64,000 nucleotides of DNA, from NCBI RefSeq assembly GCF_014639155.1, contig NZ_BMFT01000001.1:2914001-2978000 (forward strand), written 5' to 3'. Under the pieces are notes generated by a model. The model did no database searches, had not been told where the DNA came from, and saw only the letters and a program-made list of their open reading frames with translations. The translations under genes were made by a program, and so were the position numbers. Numbering within the stretch: position 1 is the first letter of the stretch; the number at the start of each line of letters is the position of its first letter. The stretch is from Paenibacillus segetis. Lineage in GTDB: Bacteria; Bacillota; Bacilli; Paenibacillales; Paenibacillaceae. Below, in pieces: positions 16,559-24,866 of this stretch.

Positions 16559-18460
16559 ATGAAGTGGCGAAACTGGGTCGCTTTAGGATTAACGGGAGCT
16601 GCAGCCGTAGCAGTCATCTCATTTTTCCCCTCTACACCAAGTAGCACTCCTCAACAGAATGCCAGCTACACGAGTAAAAGTAATAATAGTAAATCACCTG
16701 TTCCGAGTCCGGCTCAAGAGCAACAACTAAAACAAAGCATGCTTAAACGAGATGTAATCGCAACCGAACGTCTGTCACGTCTGGATGCCAAAGGACATCT
16801 ACGTTCACTTGCAATAGAGTTAGGAAACATGTCAGCCCAACAGCAAAAATCATTTATAAGTAACATGCAAAAGGATCATAAGCATTTCCAATCCATCTTT
16901 TGGGTTGATATTCCCAGTGGCAAAGAGCAACAATTCCGTCGACCACAATTTAAAACTACTGCGCTAGAGCAGAAACAACTAGGAACTTATATAAGCTTTG
17001 CCCGTAAAGCATTAACCCAATCTAAGTCATATGAATCTCCTTCTTTTCCCGAAGACGACCCGAAATATTTTGTTGCAGCGGAGCCAACAAGCAATCACAA
17101 ACATGGAGTCATTGCGGTAATGGATGCGACGATTCTCAATCGGGTAAAAGATCATCAGAATAAGAACCTTCGGCTGATCCCATATCCCAAAGAAGGAAAG
17201 TACAAGGTGGAGTCGATACACGCTGATACGCTACGTGATATGACAGTTAAGACAGGCCATGACAATGAAAATGCCAGTCATTATTATGAGAATGAGATTG
17301 TAGTGGTCTTTGAACAAAATCCATCTGCTCATGAAATGAAGCAAATTGAATCCGAAATTAATTGTAAACCTCCACGCAGAATAGCCAACACCTATATTTT
17401 TCAATCTAAGGACAAAAGCATGGAGCAAATGAAACAATATTTCACAGCTAAATGGAAACCTAAATATATTGAACCTCATTATTTGTACATGACCAATGAA
17501 ACGGATGTTCTTAATGATGGGACAGTGGAGATACCCAATGATGTATTATTCGAGGAATACCAGTGGAATCTACCGATTATCGAGACGAACCGTGGCTGGA
17601 ACCTGACCAAAGGCAATAATGATGTGATTGTTGCTGTAGTGGATACCGGAGTCGATCTGAATCACCCTGACCTTCAAGGTCGACTTCTACCAGGTTATAA
17701 TGCGGTCGCACCAGATGATAAACCGATGGATGATGTGGGACACGGTACCCATGTAGCGGGTATCATTTCTGCGAACGTTAATAATCATGAGGGTATTGCC
17801 GGAATGATGTGGGGCGGTAAAATTCTACCCGTAAAAGCGCTAGATAGCTCCGGATCGGGGACAAGCTATTCCGTTGCCGAAGGGATCATATGGGCTGCTG
17901 ACCATGGGGCTCAGGTTATTAACCTAAGCCTAGGAAATTACGCAGATGCAAACTTCCTTCATGAAGCGATTAAGTATGCTTATGATCGGGATATCGTCAT
18001 TGTAGCTGCCACTGGCAACGATAATACGGAACGTCCAGGATATCCAGCGGCTTACCCAGAAGTGCTATCTGTATCTGCTACAGATACCAATCTCGGTAGA
18101 GCTTCATTCTCCAATTATGGCGATTACATTGATGTGATGGCTCCAGGTGAAAGTATCGCTAGTACCTATCCAGATAATCAATATGCCGCATTGTCTGGAA
18201 CATCCATGGCCAGCCCTCATGTAGCAGCACTTGCCGCGTTGATTCGCTCCATCAACCCGACCCTAAAAAACACGGAAGTCATGGACATCATCCGCAATAA
18301 TGTCATTGATCTCGGAGAGAAGGGGCGAGACAAATATTTCGGATATGGGCAAATAGATGTCTATTCGGCGCTACAAGCCGCAGGCGGTGCAGGTTCTCCC
18401 CTACAGTTCTGGCCGCAATTTTATCAGCGCAAAATAAACAAAATTCTAGAAGGGCGTTGA
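16559..18460 (+). CDS. Secreted subtilisin-family (S8) serine protease
   Basis: A 633-residue protein. A signal or anchor segment (about 7-22) is followed by a Ser/Asn/Gln-rich linker, then a long N-terminal region to about 330 that ends in a fervidolysin/I9-like propeptide (YYENEIVVVFEQN...IANTYIFQSKDKS). The catalytic domain runs from about 345 to 612 with Asp362 (VDTGVDLNHPDL), His395 (GHGTHVAGI), the oxyanion Asn487 (AATGND) and Ser549 (GTSMASPHVA), so it should be active. It is similar to thermitase-like subtilases. The ATG at 16559 is used because AAAGGAGG lies 9 bases upstream. The extra N-terminal module (about 60-260) is not one I recognise. Confidence 0.9.
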   Translation: MKWRNWVALGLTGAAAVAVISFFPSTPSSTPQQNASYTSKSNNSKSPVPSPAQEQQLKQSMLKRDVIATERLSRLDAKGHLRSLAIELGNMSAQQQKSFISNMQKDHKHFQSIFWVDIPSGKEQQFRRPQFKTTALEQKQLGTYISFARKALTQSKSYESPSFPEDDPKYFVAAEPTSNHKHGVIAVMDATILNRVKDHQNKNLRLIPYPKEGKYKVESIHADTLRDMTVKTGHDNENASHYYENEIVVVFEQNPSAHEMKQIESEINCKPPRRIANTYIFQSKDKSMEQMKQYFTAKWKPKYIEPHYLYMTNETDVLNDGTVEIPNDVLFEEYQWNLPIIETNRGWNLTKGNNDVIVAVVDTGVDLNHPDLQGRLLPGYNAVAPDDKPMDDVGHGTHVAGIISANVNNHEGIAGMMWGGKILPVKALDSSGSGTSYSVAEGIIWAADHGAQVINLSLGNYADANFLHEAIKYAYDRDIVIVAATGNDNTERPGYPAAYPEVLSVSATDTNLGRASFSNYGDYIDVMAPGESIASTYPDNQYAALSGTSMASPHVAALAALIRSINPTLKNTEVMDIIRNNVIDLGEKGRDKYFGYGQIDVYSALQAAGGAGSPLQFWPQFYQRKINKILEGR

Positions 18461-18489
18461 ACATAACAAGTTAGTTATTTAACTGTGAT

Positions 18490-18630
18490 TAGGCTACGAT
18501 AGCGAAAAGTTCCTCCGATCGCTGTTGTCCCCAAATTTCTTCATTGAATGTTTAAAAGGTTGAAATTCGGGGACAAAGGCGAACGCTTCGCTTCTTCAGA
18601 ATCATTTCGCTCTCTCCGCTTAATCACGTT
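18490..18630. repeat. Possible dispersed intergenic repeat with a long hairpin
   Basis: The core is an imperfect inverted repeat, TTGTCCCCAAATTT (18525-18538) with AAATTCGGGGACAA (18563-18576), one mismatch in 14. It is flanked by GC-richer GCGAAAAG and GCGAACGCTTCGCTTC segments that look like those of a short mobile or palindromic repeat. No reading frame fits. Only the hairpin is directly visible; copy number cannot be judged from this window. Confidence 0.4.
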
Positions 18631-18684
18631 TTAAAAAATTAACGTAACAACTTATTCAATCCCCCTTCTAGGTACAACAAAACA

Positions 18685-18743
18685 AAAGCCTCCATACCAG
18701 AGATAAGCTACTTAAGCAGCTATCCCTTCGGTATGGAGGCTTT
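18685..18743 (-). terminator. Terminator of rnpB
   Basis: A 14-bp stem (AAAGCCTCCATACC with GGTATGGAGGCTTT) holds an inner imperfect stem. The minus-strand 3' flank is GTTTTGTTG. It begins about 45 bases after the RNase P RNA. Confidence 0.75.
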
Positions 18744-18789
18744 ATTTGTTCTATGTAGCGAGGCAATCGCCTCATAAGTGTGTTGCAGC

Positions 18790-19207
18790 GTTGAAAGCCT
18801 GCCGTAAGCCGGGTTCTGTACTCTTCGCGGTATGAACGGGAACAACCCTCCCGCATCGAGTGACAATCATCTATCTAGGCCGTACATTACTATACGGCTC
18901 CAGCGACCAACCCAGACGCGCCTCGGGCAAAGGCTGTCTCTTCCTAGGAAGAAACTGCGTCCCATTAGGTCTTGCTCCAAGTGGGGTTTACCAGGAACGA
19001 AGTCACCAGCGTTCCTCGGGGTCTCTTACACCTCGGTTCCATCCTTGCCTGTGCTCACCTTGCGGGAGCCATCGGCGGTCCATTTCTGTGGCACTATCCT
19101 TCGGCTCGCGCCGACTGGACATTATCCAGCACCCTGCCCTACGGAGCCCGGACTTTCCTCCCGTGGCCAAAAGCCACCGGCGATTGTCTGTCAAACTTTC
19201 GAGCAAC
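18790..19207 (-). ncRNA. rnpB: RNase P RNA, class A type
   Basis: The RNA subunit of RNase P, which removes 5' leaders from pre-tRNA. On the minus strand the conserved core is unmistakable: GGAGGAAAGTCCGGGCTCC near the 5' end, AGGGCAGGGTGCTGG, ATAGTGCCACAGAAA, GTAAACCCCACTTGGAGCAAG, then CCTAGATAGATGA and AGAACCCGGCTTACGG near the 3' end. GAAAGTT at the 5' end pairs with GGCTTTC at the 3' end (P1). These blocks follow the class A (E. coli-like) layout, not the class B one of B. subtilis. Ends are approximate to about 10 bases. Several spurious reading frames cross this gene. Confidence 0.95.
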
Positions 19208-19214
19208 ACTTGAT

Positions 19215-19243
19215 AGTATACAGGCATTGCCGAGGAATCACAA
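19215..19243 (-). promoter_or_regulatory. rnpB: Promoter of rnpB
   Basis: On the minus strand TTGTGA (19238-19243) and TATACT (19215-19220) are 17 bases apart, placing the start near 19208, just where the P1 stem begins. Confidence 0.65.
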
Positions 19244-19269
19244 GCATGAATAAGCGGTAATATTGCCTC

Positions 19270-20385
19270 TTACAGGAAAGTGAATGGTTCAGTATCAATT
19301 GCGGATGCATGAACCTTCGTCTCGTATTTGTCTCCTTGTAGCTTCTCAGTCAGCCAAGAAGCCACTCTAGGCTTCATAATCTTCTCTGCGTTATGACCAG
19401 GGTCAATGATCGTCATACCAGCCATATGGGCATCCTGCGCCGTGTGATAATCAACATCCCCAGTTACGAGTACATCCGCACCGCGAAATAATGCATGCTT
19501 CCAATATCGACCACCTGAACCGCCAAGTACAGCTACTTTCTTAATCTGAGTATGCAAATCACCCACTACACGAACCGCTGGTACGTCGAATTTGTCTTTT
19601 ACTCGCTGCACAAAGGATTCCAAACTAACTGGTTCTTTAAGCTTACCAACCCGCCCTAATCCTAAGGTCCGTCCTTTTAAATCCATCCCGTATAAGTCAT
19701 AAGCAACCTCTTCGTATGGATGACTCTTCAGCATCGCCTGAATAACTTTATTGCGAGCGCTTTGAGGTACAATCGTTTCAATTCTAATCTCTTCAACCTT
19801 CTCCATCTTCCCTTGTGTCCCGAGGTATGGATCTGTTCCTTCTCTCGGCACAAATGTGCCATATCCTTCGATATTGAAACTACAATGACTATAATTTCCG
19901 ATCCAGCCTGCACCTGCATTTAGAATAGCGTCCAGGACGCGCTGATGATGTTCCTTTGGCACAAAGACAACAAGCTTGTATAGTTTGTCTGTATGAATGT
20001 CCTCTAACGGACTAACATCCTGAACGTCAAGCACTTCAGCCATCCAATCATTCATACCACCATCAGTTACATCAAGATTCGTATGACTGATATAGACAGC
20101 AATATCGTTCTTGATTAGCTTTTCGTACACTTTGCCCATTGGGGTATCACTTTGTAAATTAGCAAGCGGTCTAAAGATTATAGCATGGTGAGCCACAATC
20201 AAATTAGCCCCTAAAGAAATCGCCTCATCCACCACAGCTTCATTTACATCGAGGGCCACCAGAACTCCCGTAATTTCTTTCTGTAGGCTTCCAAGCTGCA
20301 ATCCGATCTTATCGTTTTCCATAGCAACATGTTTAGGAGCTAATTGCTCCATGTATTGAATTACGGTTTGACCTTTTGCAAACAT
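19270..20385 (-). CDS. yqfO: Nif3-like dinuclear metal-centre protein (YqfO)
   Basis: A 371-residue member of the Nif3 family, whose members form hexameric toroids with a two-metal site. The metal ligands appear in LIVAHHAIIF (about 60-69), SHTNLD and the late GDVDYHTAQDAHMAG. Residues about 130-230 form the inserted PII/CutA-like domain (LYKLVVFVPKEHHQRV). Function is uncertain; GTP cyclohydrolase-like and DNA or metal roles have been suggested for relatives. The gene overlaps the trmK 3' end by 25 bases, with GGAGG inside trmK as its ribosome-binding site, the normal trmK-yqfO pair of Bacillales. Confidence 0.9.
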   Translation of the reverse strand: MFAKGQTVIQYMEQLAPKHVAMENDKIGLQLGSLQKEITGVLVALDVNEAVVDEAISLGANLIVAHHAIIFRPLANLQSDTPMGKVYEKLIKNDIAVYISHTNLDVTDGGMNDWMAEVLDVQDVSPLEDIHTDKLYKLVVFVPKEHHQRVLDAILNAGAGWIGNYSHCSFNIEGYGTFVPREGTDPYLGTQGKMEKVEEIRIETIVPQSARNKVIQAMLKSHPYEEVAYDLYGMDLKGRTLGLGRVGKLKEPVSLESFVQRVKDKFDVPAVRVVGDLHTQIKKVAVLGGSGGRYWKHALFRGADVLVTGDVDYHTAQDAHMAGMTIIDPGHNAEKIMKPRVASWLTEKLQGDKYETKVHASAIDTEPFTFL

Positions 20386-21119
20386 TTCAGCGCCTCCTCC
20401 AATTGAACATATTCACGATTTATTTCCATTTCCTTTTCTCTAGAAGACTCTAGCTTAGATGTTGCGATGGATTGACGAATTCTGTCCAGCTTAAGAAGTT
20501 CTGAATCCCATTTATAAAAGAAGACCTCATTTGGTTCTTCCGTTAACCGCGGTCCCATGGTCAAAAGAATTTCTTTTGTCAAAACTGTTCCCCCAGGCAA
20601 TGTGCGTTCGCTATATAACTTTTCATTTAATTGCATGGCATCAGGATGGGCATCCGCTGTGAGGATCTCGTAAATTTTACCGTCTTCCTGCAAAATCACT
20701 TCCTCAGAGAGAAACCAGCCATGTTCAAATAGCCAACGCCGAACCAACTCCTCTGCCACATTAGGTTGAAGCACCAATCGCTTCACACCGACGAGTTTGT
20801 CCTCTCCTGCCGACAAAATAGAAACGATTAAGGCCCCGCCCATTCCGGCGATTGTGACCGTATCCACCTCTCCCGCAGTAATAACTTCCAAACCATTTCC
20901 TTTACGAACGGAAATTCGATGCCCTTCGCCAGCTTCAGCAACCTGTCGTCTAGCTGCATCTAACGGGCCATCAGATACCTCACCAGCTACAGCAAAAGAA
21001 GCTTTACCACTTTTCACAGCTGATACTGGTAGCAGTGCGTGGTCTGAACCGATATCTGCCAATCGACACCCTTCAGGCAAGCGCTCGGCAATTTGCTGTA
21101 ATCTTGACGATATTTTCAT
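20361..21119 (-). CDS. trmK: tRNA (adenine-22-N1)-methyltransferase TrmK
   Basis: A 252-residue class I methyltransferase that modifies A22 in tRNA. The SAM site is visible as ADIGSDHALLPV (about 20-31), with an acidic AGEVSDGPLDAARR after it and the TrmK-specific VDTVTIAGMGGALI at about 85-98. A helical C-terminal part (about 165-252) follows. It sits downstream of rpoD with its own weak ribosome-binding site (GGGGTGTGAG) and overlaps yqfO, as in B. subtilis yqfN-yqfO. Confidence 0.9.
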   Translation of the reverse strand: MKISSRLQQIAERLPEGCRLADIGSDHALLPVSAVKSGKASFAVAGEVSDGPLDAARRQVAEAGEGHRISVRKGNGLEVITAGEVDTVTIAGMGGALIVSILSAGEDKLVGVKRLVLQPNVAEELVRRWLFEHGWFLSEEVILQEDGKIYEILTADAHPDAMQLNEKLYSERTLPGGTVLTKEILLTMGPRLTEEPNEVFFYKWDSELLKLDRIRQSIATSKLESSREKEMEINREYVQLEEALKCLQKVKP

Positions 21120-21280
21120 AAAGAGCTCACACCCCTATTTTGTAGTATGACTAGAATTTGCATTGATCCATAAAAAAAGCTAAAATAAAAACCAGTAAAT
21201 ATAAAAATAGGAAATGAATCCAAAAGAAAGAAAATATGACGATATTCTCTTTTTATTGATAACGGATGTTGTCTCTTCCA

Positions 21281-21314
21281 AAAAAAAGACCTTGCTGCAT
21301 AGATGCAGAAGGTC
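21281..21314 (-). terminator. Terminator downstream of rpoD
   Basis: On the minus strand GACCTTCTGCA pairs with TGCAGCAAGGTC (one bulged base), followed by seven or more T. Confidence 0.8.
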
Positions 21315-21326
21315 CGATTCCTACGC

Positions 21327-22460
21327 TTACTCGAGAAAGTCCTTTAACCGTTTACTACGGCTTGGATGGCGCAGCTTACGGAGCGCCTTCGCTTCGATCT
21401 GACGAATTCTTTCCCTTGTTACGCCGAACACTTTACCGACTTCTTCCAAAGTTCTCGTCCGGCCGTCATCGAGTCCGAAACGTAGACGAAGTACATTCTC
21501 CTCACGTTCCGTGAGTGTATCAAGTACGTCTTCTAATTGTTCCTTCAGCAGCTCATATGCAGCTGCATCAGCAGGTGCCAAAGCTTCCTGGTCTTCAATA
21601 AAGTCACCTAAATGCGAATCATCTTCTTCACCAATCGGCGTTTCTAACGAAACAGGCTCTTGAGCGATCTTCATGATTTCGCGGACCTTTTCCACGCTTA
21701 ATTCCATCTCGGCCGCAATTTCTTCCGGCGCTGGTTCACGGCCTAGCTCCTGTAGCAATTGACGAGATACACGGATTAGCTTATTAATGGTTTCCACCAT
21801 ATGCACTGGGATACGAATGGTTCTTGCCTGATCGGCAATCGCACGAGTAATGGCTTGGCGGATCCACCATGTGGCATACGTACTAAATTTAAATCCTTTT
21901 TTGTAATCGAATTTCTCAACGGCCTTGATCAAGCCCATGTTACCTTCTTGAATCAAGTCTAAGAACAGCATGCCGCGACCTACATAACGTTTGGCAATAC
22001 TGACCACGAGCCGTAGATTGGCTTCAGCGAGTCGACGTTTCGCTTCTTCATCGCCGTTCTCAATTCGGTTAGCCAGTTCTATTTCATCATCTCCGGACAA
22101 CAAAGGGACCCGACCAATTTCCTTGAGATACATCCGTACGGGATCATTAATTTTGATTCCTGGTGGAAGTGTTAAGTCATCCTCGTAATTTAACTCGTCA
22201 TGATCACCACGACCGCCCTCTTCATCACGTCCACGAACGGTAAGCTCTTCATCACTATCATTTGAAACGTCAATTCCCAAATCACCCAAATGTTCAAAAA
22301 ACTCGTCCATTTGTTCAGGGTCTTGGTCGAAAGGCGAAAGCTTCTCCATAATCTCTTTATAAGTCAATGAAGACCTCTTCTTACCTTTTTCAACCAATTG
22401 GTCTTTCACCTGATCCAGCGTAAGTTCTGTTTCTAGTTCAGTATGCTGATCATTCGCCAT
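21327..22460 (-). CDS. rpoD: Housekeeping RNA polymerase sigma factor SigA (RpoD)
   Basis: A 377-residue primary sigma factor. Region 1.1 (about 1-85) is acidic, region 1.2 begins at [11 protein letters not shown], and region 2 is complete ([55 protein letters not shown]). Region 3 includes [13 protein letters not shown], and region 4 ends with [32 protein letters not shown] place the start at the ATG at 22460 (GGAGGGAG 5 bases upstream), nine codons inside the reading frame. It lies 18 bases after the dnaG stop region, the classical macromolecular-synthesis arrangement. Confidence 0.96.
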   Translation of the reverse strand: MANDQHTELETELTLDQVKDQLVEKGKKRSSLTYKEIMEKLSPFDQDPEQMDEFFEHLGDLGIDVSNDSDEELTVRGRDEEGGRGDHDELNYEDDLTLPPGIKINDPVRMYLKEIGRVPLLSGDDEIELANRIENGDEEAKRRLAEANLRLVVSIAKRYVGRGMLFLDLIQEGNMGLIKAVEKFDYKKGFKFSTYATWWIRQAITRAIADQARTIRIPVHMVETINKLIRVSRQLLQELGREPAPEEIAAEMELSVEKVREIMKIAQEPVSLETPIGEEDDSHLGDFIEDQEALAPADAAAYELLKEQLEDVLDTLTEREENVLRLRFGLDDGRTRTLEEVGKVFGVTRERIRQIEAKALRKLRHPSRSKRLKDFLE

Positions 22461-22505
22461 ATTCGACTCCCTCCTCCCTAGAAACATCTCCGAAACTCCA
22501 TCGTT

Positions 22506-24329
22506 CTACTGTCTCTCTAGGGCAATAATCTCACTTGCAATTTGTGCAGCACGTAAGAAATCTCCGGCCCGTTCAGCCGATACCATCTCTTCTTTCTTAC
22601 GCTTAATTTGATCTTGCAGCGGTACCCTCCGGATTTCACGAATACAATCATCCAGTTCCTGGGTGCTCCATTCTCTAGGAGTTTCCATCATAGCGATTGA
22701 AATCAGTGTTTGTTCAAGCCGCTCATCTTGAAGCGACGAGATGAATCGACTTGCATCTGGAGACTTTCCCTGCGCGTAATACGCGTATAGATAAGCAGCA
22801 ATAGCTACATGATCCTCGATGTTAAAATCGTCTCCAAGACGCTCCCATACATAACGTGATACTTCTTCATCTTGAAGCATGAAGGAGAGCAATCTTCGTT
22901 CCGCAACATGGTAAGCAGGCAGCAGAGCCGGCATGGACGTTTGCCCCTTTTTATGCCTACCATTATTCCACCTTTTGTCGTTATTATCCCCAAGCGGTGC
23001 CTTTTTTTGCATGGCTATACGAAATTGGTTGCATTCCTGTTTCAAACTTTCGAACGAAACTTGAAGATCGGTAGATAATTCTTTCAAATAAATCTCACGT
23101 TCGGTTGGCGACGGCAGGGGAGCAATAACCCCTAAAGCATCTCTAATATAAGCAACCTTTCCGTCCTCTTCTAGCAGTATATGGTTTTTCTTCAGATATA
23201 TAAGCCTAAATTTAACGGATGAAACGGCTCCGTCCAAAATCTGATGCTTAAATCTTTCGCCCCCGTGCTTTTGAATGAACTCATCAGGGTCCATTCCTTC
23301 GCTAAGTAAAGCGATTTTGATTACAAAACCTACAGCTTCAAGGATAGGAATACTTTTCAGTGCAGCAGCTTGTCCTGCAGAATCTCCGTCATAGCACACA
23401 ATAATTTCGTCTGCGAGTCCTCTCATCATACTCGCATGACCCTCAGTAAGGGCTGTCCCCATTGTGGCTACTCCGTTATGAACACCGGACTCCCAAGCAC
23501 TAATTACATCCCCATATCCTTCAAACAACACAATCTGTCTTGATTTACGGATCTCTGTCTTCGCTTGATGAAGATTGTAGAGCGTCCTACTCTTGCTGAA
23601 AAGCCTACTTTCAGGAGAGTTCAAATACTTCGGTCCACCCTCGCCGAGCGTTCTCCCCGCAAATGCGATCACTTTACCACTCCGATTATGCAGTGGAAAA
23701 ATAACCCGATCACGGAATCGGTCCACAAATCCTGAACCATCCTGCTTAGACGATAAAAGTCCACCCTTCTCCATTGCCGCAAGATCAAAGGATCTTTTGT
23801 CTAGAAACTGGACAAGTGTATCCCAGCGTGCCGGAGCATAACCAATTTGAAACGTATCAATCGCTTTGTCACTAAATCCTCTGGACTTTAGATAGTCCAT
23901 TGCGGGTTTACCATGTTCCGTATTTTTCAGAAGAAAATGATACAACTTAGAGGTCCATTCATGGGCCTGCAGCAGTTGCTCCATCTCCCGGCTCTGCGGG
24001 GTCTCTCCTAATCGGCGTGCTCCGTCTTCATAAGGGATATGAGCTTCTTCTGCCATGATTCTGACAGCTTCGGGGAAGGTTAATCCTTCGATTTCCATCC
24101 TAAATTTGATGGCGTTACCACCCTTGCCACAGCCATAACAGTGGAAGATCTGCCGTTCGGGCGTCACCGTAAATGACGGTGTTTTCTCCGAATGGAAGGG
24201 ACAAAGCCCTTTCATGTACTTACCCTGCTTAGTTAGATGAACGTGCTTGCCAACCGTATCAACGATATCATGTTGCTGTAAGACCGCCTCGATGACTTCC
24301 TCCGGAATATTTCCTCGCCCGGTACTCAT
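22506..24329 (-). CDS. dnaG: DNA primase DnaG
   Basis: A 607-residue primase that lays RNA primers at the replication fork. The CHC2 zinc site has Cys43, His46, Cys64 and Cys67 (LCPFHSEKTPSF...FHCYGCGKGG). The primase core holds RVIFPLHNRSGKVIAFAGR, and the Toprim domain holds LFEGYGDVISAWESG and VCYDGDSAGQAAALK. The C-terminal helicase-binding part (about 460-607) is less conserved, as usual. GAAGGTGG lies 4 bases before the chosen ATG; the frame also allows a TTG one codon earlier. Confidence 0.95.
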   Translation of the reverse strand: MSTGRGNIPEEVIEAVLQQHDIVDTVGKHVHLTKQGKYMKGLCPFHSEKTPSFTVTPERQIFHCYGCGKGGNAIKFRMEIEGLTFPEAVRIMAEEAHIPYEDGARRLGETPQSREMEQLLQAHEWTSKLYHFLLKNTEHGKPAMDYLKSRGFSDKAIDTFQIGYAPARWDTLVQFLDKRSFDLAAMEKGGLLSSKQDGSGFVDRFRDRVIFPLHNRSGKVIAFAGRTLGEGGPKYLNSPESRLFSKSRTLYNLHQAKTEIRKSRQIVLFEGYGDVISAWESGVHNGVATMGTALTEGHASMMRGLADEIIVCYDGDSAGQAAALKSIPILEAVGFVIKIALLSEGMDPDEFIQKHGGERFKHQILDGAVSSVKFRLIYLKKNHILLEEDGKVAYIRDALGVIAPLPSPTEREIYLKELSTDLQVSFESLKQECNQFRIAMQKKAPLGDNNDKRWNNGRHKKGQTSMPALLPAYHVAERRLLSFMLQDEEVSRYVWERLGDDFNIEDHVAIAAYLYAYYAQGKSPDASRFISSLQDERLEQTLISIAMMETPREWSTQELDDCIREIRRVPLQDQIKRKKEEMVSAERAGDFLRAAQIASEIIALERQ

Positions 24330-24370
24330 CAAACCACCTTCATCTCTATTAACACGTAGATAGTAATTCG

Positions 24371-24832
24371 CTAAAATTGTACATTCTCCTGCATATCCTG
24401 CAAAAGTTTTAATAACATATCTTTGAAATGATTCCGGTCCTCGTCCGTAAAAGGCTTGGGACCCTTGGAATAACGCCCGCCCCGCCGCGCTTTTGCGTTA
24501 TAATGACGACGTTCGAGCAAATAATCAATATTACCAGTATGAAAAAGTTCGCCACGGGGAGAAATCGCCTGGCATGACTTAGCAAGAACTAATGCGGCAA
24601 GCCCATAATCTTGCGTTACGACAATATCTCCCTTAGCGATATGATTTGCAATATATATATCAGCGCTTTCCTGACCGCGGTCCACCTGAATGACCGAAAC
24701 TCCCTCCGATTTCTGTAGCACATGATCGTAAGAAGAAACCATCAACACATGAATCCCAAACCTGGAAGCAAGTTCAATAATCTCTGTTTTAACAGGACAG
24801 GAGTCCCCGTCCACCACAATTGAGATGCTCAC
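24371..24832 (-). CDS. yqxD: UPF0178 (DUF188) family protein YqxD
   Basis: A 153-residue protein that opens with VVDGDSCPVKTEI, includes VDRGQESADIYIAN and VVTQDYGLAALVL, and ends with RRHYNAKARRGGRY. These are hallmarks of the UPF0178/YaiI family, which has a PIN-like acidic core and no proven substrate. It lies upstream of dnaG, as in B. subtilis. GTG start after AGGGGAAGC. Confidence 0.88.
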   Translation of the reverse strand: MSISIVVDGDSCPVKTEIIELASRFGIHVLMVSSYDHVLQKSEGVSVIQVDRGQESADIYIANHIAKGDIVVTQDYGLAALVLAKSCQAISPRGELFHTGNIDYLLERRHYNAKARRGGRYSKGPKPFTDEDRNHFKDMLLKLLQDMQENVQF

Positions 24833-24866
24833 GCTTCCCCTGTCCTCCTCTCATCTAACTACAATG

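Noticed and set aside
18832-19260. Several overlapping ORFs of 70-140 codons
   Set aside because: They lie over the RNase P RNA, whose core motifs are unmistakable.
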